From NCBI RefSeq assembly GCF_003258595.1, contig NZ_QHHQ01000012.1, positions 1 through 64,000 on the forward strand: a stretch of DNA of 64,000 bases, written 5' to 3'. The notes beneath the pieces were generated by a model. The model had not been told where the DNA came from and ran no database searches. It saw only the letters and a program-made list of their open reading frames with translations. The stretch's first letter is position 1. Every line of letters begins with the position of its first letter. This document shows positions 28,750 through 37,679 of the stretch, piece after piece. The translations under genes and the position numbers were made by a program. This DNA is from Acuticoccus sediminis (GTDB taxonomy: Bacteria; Pseudomonadota; Alphaproteobacteria; Rhizobiales; Amorphaceae).

Positions 28750-28765
28750 GGTGCGGTGAACGGTC

Positions 28766-30244
28766 CTACGCGGCCTTGCGCGGGCCCCTGAGCTGCAGCG
28801 CGAGCATCGCCACGAAGGCGACCGAGAGCCCCAGCGAGATCGGGTGGGACACGAAATCCCACAGGAAGACGAGCGGATCCCCCCGCGCGCCGATCATCGC
28901 GCGGCGGTAGTTGGCGTCCATCATCGGCCCCAGGATGACGCCCAGGATCACCGGCGCCACGGGGAAGCCGTAGAGCTTCATCGCGTAGCCGAGGACGCCG
29001 AAGCCCAGCATCCAGACGATGTCGACCGGGTTGTTCTGGATCGCGTACGCGCCGACCGCCGACAGCACCACGATGAGCGGCACCAGCACCGCCTTCGGGC
29101 ACTCGATCACCTTGGCGAAGACGCGCACCCCGGTGAGGCCGAACACCAGCAGGAAGGCGTTCGCGAGCACCAGCGCGCCGACGATGAAGCGGAAGAGGTC
29201 GGGCGTCTCGGTGATGAGGAGCGGCCCCGGCTTCAGGCCGTGGATGAAGAGCGCGCCGATGATCACCGCGGTCACCGCGTCGCCCGGGATGCCGAGCGTC
29301 AGCATCGGGATGAAGGCGCCGCCGACGGCCGCGTTGTTGGCCGATTCGGGCGCCACCAGGCCCTCCTTCGCCCCCTGGCCGAACGGCACCTCCGGGTTCT
29401 TCACGGTGCGCTTGGCCTGGTCGTAGGCGAGCAGCGCGGCGATGTCCCCGCCCGTCCCCGGCAGCGCGCCGATCAGCGTGCCGATGCCCGAGGAGCGGAT
29501 CGCGAGCCCCAGATAGCGCCGCACGTCGCGCCATGCGGGGACGATCCTCGACACGTTCTGCTTCACCGCCGGCAGGTTGATGTCGCGCAGCTGCATCAGC
29601 GCCTCGGCGACGCCGAAGAAGCCGATCATCGCCACCACGTAGTGGATGCCGCCCATCAGGTGGATGGTGCCGAAGGTGAAGCGGCCCTGCGCGGTCATCG
29701 GGTCGAGGCCGACCATGCCGATGAGCACCCCCAGCGCCCCCGCGAAGGCGCCCCGGGTGAAGTCGCCCGACAGGGAGCCGACGAGCAGGATGCCGATCAG
29801 CCCCAGCAGCAGGTAGTCGCGCGACTGGAAGAGGATCGCGAACTGGCTGATCGGCGGCGCGAAGAGGGCGAGCGCCGCGACGCCGATCATGCCGCCGATG
29901 ACGCTCATCACCGTGGTGAGGCCGATGGCGGCCCCCGCCTCGCCGCGCTGGGCGAGCGGATAGCCGTCGAGCGCGGTCGCGACGGCCGACGGCGCGCCGG
30001 GGATGTTGAGGAGGATCGCCGTGCGCGAGCCGCCGTAGACGCCGCCGACGTAGACGCCGGCGATCAGGGCGAGCGCCTCGTTCACGTCCCACGCGTGGGT
30101 GAAGGAGATGAGGATCGACGTCGCCATCGTCACCGAGAGGCCGGGGATGGCACCGACGTAGATGCCCGCGAAGGTCCCCGCCGCGACCAGCGCGAGCGTC
30201 CACGGATCGAGGATCGGACCCAGGATTTGCAGCAGAACGTCCAT
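28766..30244 (-). CDS. tctA: Tripartite tricarboxylate transporter large permease TctA
   Basis: A 492-residue polytopic inner-membrane protein with about twelve hydrophobic segments, the main channel of a TctABC secondary transporter. Family landmarks include GTFAGIYVGAIPGLSVTMA, PGAPSAVATALDGYPLAQRG, PGTGGDIAALLAYDQAKR and FGQGAKEGLVAPESANNAAVGGAFIPMLTLGIPGD. It follows tctB by nine bases. The substrate may be a tricarboxylate or another carboxylic acid; the binding protein does not reveal it. Confidence 0.95.
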   Translation of the reverse strand: MDVLLQILGPILDPWTLALVAAGTFAGIYVGAIPGLSVTMATSILISFTHAWDVNEALALIAGVYVGGVYGGSRTAILLNIPGAPSAVATALDGYPLAQRGEAGAAIGLTTVMSVIGGMIGVAALALFAPPISQFAILFQSRDYLLLGLIGILLVGSLSGDFTRGAFAGALGVLIGMVGLDPMTAQGRFTFGTIHLMGGIHYVVAMIGFFGVAEALMQLRDINLPAVKQNVSRIVPAWRDVRRYLGLAIRSSGIGTLIGALPGTGGDIAALLAYDQAKRTVKNPEVPFGQGAKEGLVAPESANNAAVGGAFIPMLTLGIPGDAVTAVIIGALFIHGLKPGPLLITETPDLFRFIVGALVLANAFLLVFGLTGVRVFAKVIECPKAVLVPLIVVLSAVGAYAIQNNPVDIVWMLGFGVLGYAMKLYGFPVAPVILGVILGPMMDANYRRAMIGARGDPLVFLWDFVSHPISLGLSVAFVAMLALQLRGPRKAA

Positions 30245-30253
30245 CGCCGGGCC

Positions 30254-30772
30254 TCAGAACACGGACGTCCAGAGCGTCCCGGACGGGAGCACCACCTGGA
30301 ACGCGACACGGAAGACCAGCCACACGAGGAGGAGCACCACCGCCGTGACGGCCGCCGACGCCGGCACGCCGCGGCGCCAGTTCACCGCGATCGACGCGAA
30401 CAGGAAGAGACCCGCCGCCACCATGAAGCCGAGCCGCGGGACCAGCAGCACGAAGCCGAGCACGAAGACGAGGAAGAGCCCGGTCCGCGGCGGCACGATC
30501 CAGGCGAGGCCCGCCAGCCCGCGCGGACCGGCGCCGGCCCTGGCGAGGCGCGCCAGCGTGAGGCCGAGCGCCGTCGCCAGCATCGTCGCCGCGGCGAGCA
30601 TCGGGAAGACACCCGGCCCCGAGGCCGAGGTGAAGCCGGAGATCCCGTAGGACTGCCAGAGCGCCAGCGCCGAGAAGACGGTGAGCGCCAGCAGGAACCA
30701 GCGCTCCCCCGGCTGCACGGGACGGGGCCCGTGCGGGGCGCCTTCGGCGATGTCGTGTTCGGGATCGGTCAT
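30254..30772 (-). CDS. tctB: Tripartite tricarboxylate transporter small subunit TctB
   Basis: A 172-residue membrane protein with four hydrophobic segments, the small subunit of the TctABC system. The arrangement is typical: a polar N-terminus, GERWFLLALTVFSALALWQSYGISGF, SGPGVFPMLAAATMLATAL, then a pair of helices in the second half. It lies directly upstream of tctA and 250 bases downstream of tctC, with a parS-like site in that gap. Confidence 0.88.
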   Translation of the reverse strand: MTDPEHDIAEGAPHGPRPVQPGERWFLLALTVFSALALWQSYGISGFTSASGPGVFPMLAAATMLATALGLTLARLARAGAGPRGLAGLAWIVPPRTGLFLVFVLGFVLLVPRLGFMVAAGLFLFASIAVNWRRGVPASAAVTAVVLLLVWLVFRVAFQVVLPSGTLWTSVF

Positions 30773-30944
30773 GGTCGCCTCGGTTGCGCTGCGAGGGCGT
30801 GAGGCCGGAGACGCTCCGGCTTCCGTCGGTCTTCAGCGATGGCTGGCCGCGGGGCCCGCGACGGCGGACCTCGCCTTGAACGGTGCCGATCCGCGCGGCG
30901 GCGCGGATCGGCGGGGCCGGCGGGGGCCGCCGCGCCTCGATGGC

Positions 30945-30964
30945 GGGTTGTCAGCTGACAACCC
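30945..30964. promoter_or_regulatory. parS-like centromere site 1
   Basis: GGGTTGTCAGCTGACAACCC, a perfect 20-bp palindrome whose core GTTGTCAGCTGACAAC fits the repABC-type centromere consensus GTTNNNNGCNNNNAAC. It lies in the 250-bp tctC-tctB gap, about 24 kb from repB. Predicted binding site for the RepB protein at 55530-56534. Confidence 0.75.
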
Positions 30965-31023
30965 CGGGACGAAGGCGGCGGCAAAGGTGGGCGGCGGTGG
31001 AACGGACCGCCCCGCCCCGCGCG

Positions 31024-32046
31024 TTAGGGGCGCTGGATGCCGAGCGACTCCGGGTCGACCTTCGCCGCGCCCGTGTCCTTCAGGGCGTACGCGGTGACGC
31101 GCTGCCACTGGTCGAGGAAGCTGCGCGCCTCGTCGCCAGAGATCGACATCACCACGTTGCCGCGGTTCGCCATCAGCTCCTGGAACGAGGCGTCCCCGGC
31201 GGCCTTGGCGAACGCCTCGGTGAGGGTCGCGACGACGTCGTCCGGCGTCCCCTTCTTCACGAACACGCCGTAGAACGGCCCCCACGGCAGGTAGGCCGCC
31301 ATGTCCGGCAGCGCGTCGGTGATCGCCGGCACGTCCGGGAGCTGGCCGACCGGCTCGGTGTTGACGACCGCGAGCGCCTTCATGTTGCCGGCCTTGATCT
31401 GCTCGGCCGCGGCGGAGATGCCCGACGGCATGAAGTCCACCTCGCCGCCCAGCATCGCGGTGAGGCCCGGCCCCTCGCCGTCGAACGGGATCGCGGTGAC
31501 CTCGAAGTCGGTCGCGTTGGCGATCAGGGCGCCGACGGTCGACGGCAGGCCGCCGGGGCCGGTCGAGCCCATCTTCACCTCGCCCGGACGCGCCGCGATG
31601 TCCTGCAGCAGCGCCTCCATGGTGTCGTACCCGGAGCCGGCCGGGACCACGATCACCGCGACGCCGCGGCCGAGGATGTTGATCGGCACGAACTGCGAAT
31701 AGTCGAGCGGCGAGACCCCCATCACCGGGTGGAGCTGCGGGTTCTCCGCGCCGTAGAGGAAGGTGTAGCCGTCCGCCGGGGCGGCGTTGACGTAGGCGGT
31801 CGAGATGGCCCCTGCCCCGCCCGACTTGTTGAGCACCACGATGGGCTTGCCGAGCGCGGCCTCCGCCGCCGGGTTCACCGCCCGGGCGACGGTGTCGGTC
31901 GCCCCGCCCGCGCCCCACATCACGACGCCCAGGAGCTCGCGCTCGGGGAACCCCTGGGCCATCGCCGGAATGGCCGCCGGGACGGACATCGCCCCCGCCA
32001 GGCCGAGCGCAACGATGAGCGCCTTCGCGCCCGTGAACTTGATCAT
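31024..32046 (-). CDS. tctC: Tripartite tricarboxylate transporter substrate-binding protein (Bug/TctC family)
   Basis: A 340-residue periplasmic binding protein. Signal peptide about 1-30 (ALIVALGLAGAMSVPAAIPAMAQ). Bug-family landmarks: GGATDTVARAVNPAAE, VVLNKSGGAGAISTAYVNAAPADGYTF, STGPGGLPSTVGALI, IPFDGEGPGLTAMLGGEVDFMPSG. ATG 32046 has a strong GGAGGGAGGA ribosome site. It delivers an unknown carboxylate to TctAB. Confidence 0.95.
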   Translation of the reverse strand: MIKFTGAKALIVALGLAGAMSVPAAIPAMAQGFPERELLGVVMWGAGGATDTVARAVNPAAEAALGKPIVVLNKSGGAGAISTAYVNAAPADGYTFLYGAENPQLHPVMGVSPLDYSQFVPINILGRGVAVIVVPAGSGYDTMEALLQDIAARPGEVKMGSTGPGGLPSTVGALIANATDFEVTAIPFDGEGPGLTAMLGGEVDFMPSGISAAAEQIKAGNMKALAVVNTEPVGQLPDVPAITDALPDMAAYLPWGPFYGVFVKKGTPDDVVATLTEAFAKAAGDASFQELMANRGNVVMSISGDEARSFLDQWQRVTAYALKDTGAAKVDPESLGIQRP

Positions 32047-32240
32047 ATCGGTCCTCCCTCCGCGGCGATGCTTGTCGTGCGGCCTCCCCCACCGCGGGAG
32101 GCGCTCGCCGATTGGAGCCAACGCATAGACCGCGCCGTGCCCCCAAGGAAAGTCCGGCCGCGGCGGTCCGGCGCCGGAAACCCGCCTCGGGCGGGACTGT
32201 CCCCGGGCACGGCGCGGGACCGGGGGGGGACGGCGCCCGG

Positions 32241-32507
32241 TCACCCGCCGCGCACCGCCTTGTCCCCAACCGCCCTGTCCTGAGCGGCCTTGTCCTGAGC
32301 AGCCCTGTCCTGACCGGCCCGGCCCTGGACCGCCTCGCGGTCGAGGATCAGCCTGGTCATGGCGATCACGTGCTCGGGTTCGGCCGCGTAGCCGTGGTCG
32401 AGGAACCAGAGCTGGACAAGATGGGCGGTGTCCATCACGTCGAGGAGCGCCAGCTGGTGCGGCCGCCGAACCCTGTTCAGGCTCTGTTCGAAGCGATTGT
32501 CTTGCAT
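32241..32507 (-). CDS. Small hypothetical protein with pentapeptide-like tail
   Basis: An 88-residue protein, supported by a strong GAGGAGGAAA ribosome site six bases before ATG 32507. The first 58 residues (FEQSLNRVRRPHQLALLDVMDTAHLVQLWFLDHGYA...) look like a small alpha-helical domain of no family I recognise. The tail repeats a five-residue unit (AGQDR, AAQDK, AAQDR, AVGDK) because the DNA is a 15-bp tandem array. It is next to tctC in the same direction but 194 bases upstream of it. Confidence 0.6.
   Translation of the reverse strand: MQDNRFEQSLNRVRRPHQLALLDVMDTAHLVQLWFLDHGYAAEPEHVIAMTRLILDREAVQGRAGQDRAAQDKAAQDRAVGDKAVRGG
32257..32316. repeat. 15-bp tandem array, coding
   Basis: Four units of 15 bp (GCCTTGTCCTGAGCA type) inside the 3' half of the small gene at 32241-32507; the period keeps the frame and yields the pentapeptide repeat in the protein. 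Confidence 0.8.
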
Positions 32508-33145
32508 GATGTTTCCTCCTCGGAGGCGGTCGCCTCGCGACCGGCGCTCGAGACGGTGAAGGGGCAGCGGCCGGCGCCGGGAGAGCGCGCAGGGCGCCCG
32601 GCCGGGACGGCGGGTCCGGCGGACGGACCGCCGCGGCCGCAGGCCCCGGTGCCGGATGGCCGCGGGGCCGTGGATGGATCGGAAAGGCCGGGGTCACGGA
32701 GCGGCCGGCCGCCCGGGCGGCCCCGTGGCCACGCCGGCGGAGGGCCGCACGACGCCCGTACCGTCGAAGTCGAAGATGCCGCCGGCGCCGTTCGCCGGGC
32801 TCACGCGCGCCGGCGATCGCGCCGATCGCGCCGCCCGCGTCCCCGTGGCCTGCATGGACGTCGTGGGTGTCGAAGACGGGGCGGGGCCCGCCGCCGGATC
32901 CACCGTCCCGGCTGTCCTTGCTGTCCTCCCTGCTTGCCTTTCCTCGGGTGGCCGGACCGTGCTCCCCTCCCGGTCCGGCCGCTGTGACGGGGGTCACGGA
33001 ATGCTCGCCCGTCCGCGGGCGGCCCGCACCGGGCCGTGACGGCGTGCTGCGAAAAGACGCTGCGGCGGGCATGACCCGGAGGCCGGCTTCGGCCACCCTG
33101 CGGGCGCCGGCGAGACGACCGGCCCGCCGCCGAAGGATGACCGCG
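32508..33145. other. Intergenic region upstream of phoD
   Basis: About 640 bases without a supported gene, divergent between the small hypothetical gene and phoD. It contains one strong hairpin (32950-32980) and a short inverted repeat GTGAC-N4-GTCAC at 32984-32997. No Pho box recognised by eye. Confidence 0.4.
32950..32980. promoter_or_regulatory. Perfect 10-bp hairpin in the phoD leader region
   Basis: GGCCGGACCG and CGGTCCGGCC form a perfect 10-bp stem with an 11-base loop. No T-run follows in either direction, so a terminator is not obvious. It may be an operator or a leader RNA structure. Confidence 0.4.
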
Positions 33146-34735
33146 ATGGCCGCTCCGCCCGCCACACCGACCCGCCGCAGCGTCCTGGTGCGGACGACGC
33201 TGTCGAGCCTGGCGCTCGCCTCCGGCGCGCTGGCGATGCCGGCCCTCGTGCGCGGCGCCGGCGCCCGCCCGGCGCTCCCTTGCGGCGTCCAGTCCGGCGA
33301 CGTCGACGCCGGGTCGGGGGTGGCCTGGACACGCGCGGACCGGCCCTCCCTGGTCGAGTTCGAGTGGGCCACCACCGCGAGCTTCGCGGACGCCGTCCGG
33401 CTCCCGGCCGTCGCCGCGCTGCCGGAGACGGACTTCGCCGTGAAGTGCCTCCTCACGGGCCTGCCGGCGGACCAGGAGATCGTCTGGCGCGCCGTCGCCC
33501 GGGACCTGTCGGACGTCAACGCCGTCTCCGAGCCGGTCACCGGGCGGTTCCGCACCGCGCCCGCCTCGCGCCGGTCGGTGAAGTTCGTCTGGTCGGGCGA
33601 CACCGTGGGCCAGGGCTGGGGCATCGACGAGGCCCGCGGCGGCATGCTGACCTACGCCGCGATGGCGGCCCGCGCGCCGGACTTCTTCATCCACTCCGGC
33701 GACACGGTCTACGCCGACGGCCCGTTGCGGGAGACCGTGGCGCTGGCCGACGGGACGGTCTGGCGCAACCTCGTCACGCCGGCGAAGGCGAAGGTCGCCG
33801 AGACGCTGGACGAGTTCCGCGGCCAGTGGACCTACAACCTGCTCGACGCCAACCTGCGCGCCTTCAACGCGGCGGTGCCGACCTTCTTCCAGTGGGACGA
33901 CCACGAGGTCGTCGACAACTGGTCGCCGGGCAAGGACCTGTCGGCGGACGGGCGCTACACGGAGACGTCCGTCGCCCGGCTGTCGGCGCGGGCGCGGCGC
34001 GCCTTCCACGAGATGACGCCGATCCGCCGCACGCCGGGAGCGCCGGGGCGGATCTACCGCGTGATCCGCCACGGCCCGCTCCTCGACGTCTTCTTCCTCG
34101 ACCTGCGCAGCTATCGCGGTCCGAACGGGCCGTCGCTGGAGACCGCGCCGACGCCGGAGGCGCGCATCCTCGGCGCGGCGCAGCTCGCGTGGCTGAAGCG
34201 GGCGCTGGCGGCCTCCACCGCCACCTGGAAGGTGATCGCGTGCGACATGCCGATCGGCCTCGTGGTGTGGGACGACTGGCGGGCGAAGGCGGGGGTCGAG
34301 GCGGTCGCGAACGGCGAGGACGGGGCGCCGAAGGGGCGCGAGCTGGAGTTCGCCGGGCTCCTGTCGTTCATCCGGCGGGGCGGGATCGACAACGTGGTGT
34401 GGCTGACGGCGGACGTGCACTACACGGCCGCGCACCACTATTCGCCCGACCGCGCCGCCTTCCAGGACTTCGAGCCGTTCTGGGAGTTCGTCTCCGGGCC
34501 GATCCACGCCGGCACCTTCGGCCCCAACGCGCTCGACATGACGTTCGGCCCGGAGGCGAGGTTCGTGAAGGCCCCCGGCCCGGACCAGGGGGTGAACCTG
34601 CCGCCCTCGATGGGCCTCCAGTTCTTCGGCGAGGTGGAGATCGAGGGGGCGACGGGCGTCATGACGGTGCGCCTCCTCGACAGCGCCTCGACGGTCCTCC
34701 ACGCCGAGACGCTGGAGCCCGCGCGCCGCGGCTGA
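33146..34735 (+). CDS. phoD: Alkaline phosphatase D family protein, Tat-exported
   Basis: A 529-residue PhoD-type phosphatase/phosphodiesterase exported by the Tat system: the signal has TRRSVLVR followed by a hydrophobic run to PALVRGA. Metal-site motifs: WSGDTVGQGW, IHSGDTVYADGP, FFQWDDHEVVDNW, VFFLDLRSYRG and WLTADVHYTAAHHY. It scavenges phosphate from phosphoesters in the periplasm with Fe/Ca. ATG 33146 has AAGGA eight bases upstream; ATG 33137 is an alternative. Convergent with the acyl-CoA synthetase gene. Confidence 0.93.
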   Translation: MAAPPATPTRRSVLVRTTLSSLALASGALAMPALVRGAGARPALPCGVQSGDVDAGSGVAWTRADRPSLVEFEWATTASFADAVRLPAVAALPETDFAVKCLLTGLPADQEIVWRAVARDLSDVNAVSEPVTGRFRTAPASRRSVKFVWSGDTVGQGWGIDEARGGMLTYAAMAARAPDFFIHSGDTVYADGPLRETVALADGTVWRNLVTPAKAKVAETLDEFRGQWTYNLLDANLRAFNAAVPTFFQWDDHEVVDNWSPGKDLSADGRYTETSVARLSARARRAFHEMTPIRRTPGAPGRIYRVIRHGPLLDVFFLDLRSYRGPNGPSLETAPTPEARILGAAQLAWLKRALAASTATWKVIACDMPIGLVVWDDWRAKAGVEAVANGEDGAPKGRELEFAGLLSFIRRGGIDNVVWLTADVHYTAAHHYSPDRAAFQDFEPFWEFVSGPIHAGTFGPNALDMTFGPEARFVKAPGPDQGVNLPPSMGLQFFGEVEIEGATGVMTVRLLDSASTVLHAETLEPARRG

Positions 34736-34736
34736 C

Positions 34737-34763
34737 CTCCCGGCCGGACCCGCCCGGCCGGAG
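34737..34763. terminator. Possible bidirectional terminator hairpin
   Basis: The 32-bp gap between the convergent phoD and acyl-CoA synthetase genes contains CTCCCGGCCGG...CCGGCCGGAG, a GC-rich hairpin able to form from either strand. It has no T-run, which is common in high-GC genomes. Confidence 0.4.
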
Positions 34764-34767
34764 CGCC

Positions 34768-36570
34768 TCAGGCGGCCCGGTACAGCCGCTCGATCTCCTC
34801 GGCGTACTTCTCGGTGATGTTGGCGCGGCGGACCTTCATGGTGGCGGTCACCTCGTTGTCGTCGTGGTCGAGCTCCTTGGCGAGGAGGTGGAAGCGGCGC
34901 ACCCGGGCGACGGGGGCCATCGCGGCGTTGGCCGCGTCCACCTCGGCGGCGATGAGGTCGCGCACGGCCGGCATCTCGGCAAGGCTCCGGAAGGTGGTGT
35001 AGGCGAGGCGCTGCTCCTCGGCCCACTGGGCGACGGTGTCGAAGTCGAGCTGGATGAGGGCGGCGACGAACCTGCGCTTCTCGCCGATGACGACGCATTC
35101 CTTGATGTAGGGGCTCGCCTTCATGGCGTTCTCGATCTCGGACGGGGCGAGGTTCTTGCCGCCGGCGGTGATCATGATGTCCTTGAGGCGGTCGACGATG
35201 AGGTACTGGCCATCCTCGACGCGGGCGACGTCGCCGGTGTGGAGCCAGCCGTCGCGGACGGCGGCGGCCGTCGCGGCCTCGTTCCTGTAGTATCCGGCGA
35301 AGACGACCTCGCCCTTCACGAGGATCTCGCCGTCCTCGCCGAGGCGCACCGCGGCGTTCTCGATCGGCACGCCGACGGAGCCGGCGAGGAGCGTCCCGCG
35401 CCGCTGGCCGAGGACGATGCCGGAGGTCTCGGTGGCGCCGTAGACCTCGACGAGCGGCACGCCGATGGTGCGGAAGTAGGCGACGATGCGCGGCGAGATG
35501 GGGGCCGCGCCGGTCATGGCGATGCGGGCGCGCGAGAGGCCGATCGACTGCAGCAGGCCGCGGAAGACGAGGACGTACCAGAGCGCGGCGGTGAGCCTCT
35601 GGCCGGCCGTCCGCCGTTCGCGCGGGACGGTCGCGAAGGAGGCGCAGGCGGCGAGCGCGGCGTCGTAGAGGCGCTTGCGGATCCCGCCGGCCTCGACCAT
35701 GCGGATGTGGATCGCGGCGTGCAGCTTCTCCCAGATGCGCGGCACGCCGAGGAAGATGGTGGGGGCGAGCTCGCGCAGGTCCTCCTGCACGGTGCGCAGG
35801 GATTCGCCGAAGTTCACCTGCGAGCCGACGTAGATGGGCGCCATGGTGGTGACGATCTGCTCGGCGACGTGGCAGAGCGGCAGGTAGGAGAGGTGCGTGT
35901 CGGCGGCGGTCAGCCCCAGCACGCCGGTCGCCGCGATCGCCTGGGCGCGCAGGTTGCGATAGGTGAGCATCGCGCCCTTGGGCCGTCCGGTGGAGCCGGA
36001 GGTGTAGATCATCAGGGCGACGTCATCGAGGCTCTGCCGCTCCAGCCCGGCCCGGAGCATGGCGGGGTCGGCGGCGAGGTGGGCCCGCCCCATCTCCTCG
36101 AGCGCGTCGAAGGCGATCACGAGGTCGGCCGGGTAGGCGCGCATCCCCTTGGTCTCGACCACCACGATGCGCTTCAGCGCCGGCAGGCGGTGGCGCTCCT
36201 CGAGCACCTTGTCGACCTGCTCCTGGTCCTCGCAGACGACGATCTGGCTGTCGGAGTGCTCCAGGACGTAGCCGACCTCCGGGTGGGGGCTGGTCGGATA
36301 GACGCCGACGGTGATCGCCCGCAGCATGGCGGCGCCGAGCTGGGAGAGCACCCACTCGATGCGGTTCTCGGAGAGGACGGCGACGTGTCCTTCCGGCGGG
36401 AGGCCGATGGCGGCGAGCCCGGCGCCGACCGCCTCGGCGCGCTCGGCGTAGCCGCGCCAGGTGGTCGGCGCCCAGATGCCGAAGTCCTTCTGGCGGATGG
36501 CGACGCGGTCGGGGTGCGTCCCGGCCTGCCGCAGCAGCATCTGCGGGAGGGTCAGCCCGGGCGGGGTCAT
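34768..36570 (-). CDS. Long-chain acyl-CoA synthetase (AMP-forming) in the liv cluster
   Basis: A 600-residue ANL-superfamily ligase activating a carboxylic acid to its CoA thioester. Motifs: P-loop YTSGSTGRPKGAM, YGATETSG, GWLHTGDVA, and the hinge VDRLKDIMITAGGKNLAPSEIE with the catalytic-loop region. It is of the FAA1/long-chain type. ATG 36570 with GGGAG nine bases upstream is chosen. It is the last gene of a livGHMKF-type operon; such ligases often accompany HAAT transporters of aromatic or fatty acids, so the imported substrate may be a carboxylic acid rather than an amino acid. A 280-base gap with a strong hairpin separates it from livF. Confidence 0.92.
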   Translation of the reverse strand: MTPPGLTLPQMLLRQAGTHPDRVAIRQKDFGIWAPTTWRGYAERAEAVGAGLAAIGLPPEGHVAVLSENRIEWVLSQLGAAMLRAITVGVYPTSPHPEVGYVLEHSDSQIVVCEDQEQVDKVLEERHRLPALKRIVVVETKGMRAYPADLVIAFDALEEMGRAHLAADPAMLRAGLERQSLDDVALMIYTSGSTGRPKGAMLTYRNLRAQAIAATGVLGLTAADTHLSYLPLCHVAEQIVTTMAPIYVGSQVNFGESLRTVQEDLRELAPTIFLGVPRIWEKLHAAIHIRMVEAGGIRKRLYDAALAACASFATVPRERRTAGQRLTAALWYVLVFRGLLQSIGLSRARIAMTGAAPISPRIVAYFRTIGVPLVEVYGATETSGIVLGQRRGTLLAGSVGVPIENAAVRLGEDGEILVKGEVVFAGYYRNEAATAAAVRDGWLHTGDVARVEDGQYLIVDRLKDIMITAGGKNLAPSEIENAMKASPYIKECVVIGEKRRFVAALIQLDFDTVAQWAEEQRLAYTTFRSLAEMPAVRDLIAAEVDAANAAMAPVARVRRFHLLAKELDHDDNEVTATMKVRRANITEKYAEEIERLYRAA

Positions 36571-36626
36571 CGCGCGGATCTCCCGTCGGGCCGTGCGGGA
36601 CGGCACGGCGGCGGCGTGCTTGCGCC

Positions 36627-36690
36627 GGGCCGCGGGCGGGTCAAGGGCGCGAAGCGGGCGAAGCCTTCACCCTTGACGCGCCCGCGGCCC
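36627..36690. promoter_or_regulatory. Long-stem hairpin between livF and the acyl-CoA synthetase
   Basis: The arms 36627-36647 and 36670-36690 are complementary over 21 bp with one mismatch (CCGCGGGCGGGTCAAGGG versus CCCTTGACGCGCCCGCGG) around a 22-base loop. In the leftward transcript this lies between livF and the ligase gene. Likely roles are RNA processing, partial termination or mRNA stability; no T-run is seen. Confidence 0.6.
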
Positions 36691-36850
36691 GGCAGAGCCT
36701 CGAAGCAGGGGACCGGAACAGCCGGGCGCGCAGCGGCCGTCTGATCCGGACCCCTGCCCGTCGGCGAGACGGAGGGGAGCGCGAGGGGGGGAACGCCCCC
36801 TCGCCTTCGCGGCACGGCCTCCCGCCCCGGTGCGGCCCCCGTTCGCGCCC

Positions 36851-37675
36851 TCACGACAGCCACCGCTTGCGCCGCTTGTAGTGCTTCACGTCGCGGTAGC
36901 TCCTGCGGCCCTCGCCGCCGCCGGTGCCGAGGTAGAACTCGCGCACGTCCTCGTCCCGGGCGAGCCGCTCGACCGGCCCGTCGATCTGCACCTTGCCCGT
37001 CTCCATGATGTAGCCGGTGTGGGCGATCGCGAAGGCGACGGCCGCGTTCTGCTCCACCAGCACCATGGAGACGCCCATCTGCCGGTTGATCCGGGCGATG
37101 ATGGCGAAGATCTCCTCCACCAGGATCGGCGAGAGCCCCAGCGACGGCTCGTCGAGGAGGATCAGCTTGGGGCTGGCGACGAGCGCGCGCCCGATCGCCA
37201 GCATCTGCTGCTCGCCGCCGGAGAGGTATCCCGCCCGTCCGCGCCGCCGCTCGTGAAGCCGCGGGAAATACTCGTAGACGAGGTCGAACGAGGCCGCCTT
37301 CACGCCGCGCCCCGACAGGGCGAAGGTCGCCGCGGTGAGGTTCTCCTCCACGGTGAGGTCCTCGAAGACGCGCCGCCCCTCCATCACGTGGAAGAGGCCG
37401 CGGCGCACCAGGGCGTGCGGGGCCTCCGCGCCGGTCGGCGCCCCGTCGAAGAGGATGCGCCCGGCCGTCACCGCCCCGTTCTCGAGCCCCAGGAGCCCGG
37501 AGATCGCCTTCAGCGTCGTCGACTTGCCGGCGCCGTTGGAGCCGAGCAGCGCCACCACCTGTCCCCGCGGCACGTGGAGCGAGAGGCCGCGCAGGACCTG
37601 GATCGTGTCGTTGTAGACGACCTCGATGTTCTCGACCGACAGGATCGGCGCCTCGGCCGGCGTCGGGGCCAGCAC
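36851..37675 (-). CDS. livF: Branched-chain-type ABC transporter ATP-binding protein LivF
   Basis: A 274-residue ABC ATPase with Walker A GSNGAGKSTTLKAI, signature YLSGGEQQMLAIGRAL, Walker B LILLDEPSLGLSP and switch His region VSMVLVEQNAAVAF. The C-terminal tail (about 250-274) is rich in Arg, Lys and Tyr and longer than usual. Start is GTG 37675, four bases after the stop of the binding-protein gene. Confidence 0.95.
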   Translation of the reverse strand: MLAPTPAEAPILSVENIEVVYNDTIQVLRGLSLHVPRGQVVALLGSNGAGKSTTLKAISGLLGLENGAVTAGRILFDGAPTGAEAPHALVRRGLFHVMEGRRVFEDLTVEENLTAATFALSGRGVKAASFDLVYEYFPRLHERRRGRAGYLSGGEQQMLAIGRALVASPKLILLDEPSLGLSPILVEEIFAIIARINRQMGVSMVLVEQNAAVAFAIAHTGYIMETGKVQIDGPVERLARDEDVREFYLGTGGGEGRRSYRDVKHYKRRKRWLS

Positions 37676-37679
37676 GGCC

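Noticed and set aside
28844-30802. A 652-codon frame, rich in Arg, His, Asp and Glu, opposite tctA and tctB
   Set aside because: Shadow frame; tctA and tctB have strong family motifs and normal lengths.
33280-36744. A 1154-codon frame crossing phoD and the acyl-CoA synthetase
   Set aside because: It overlaps two well supported genes in other frames.
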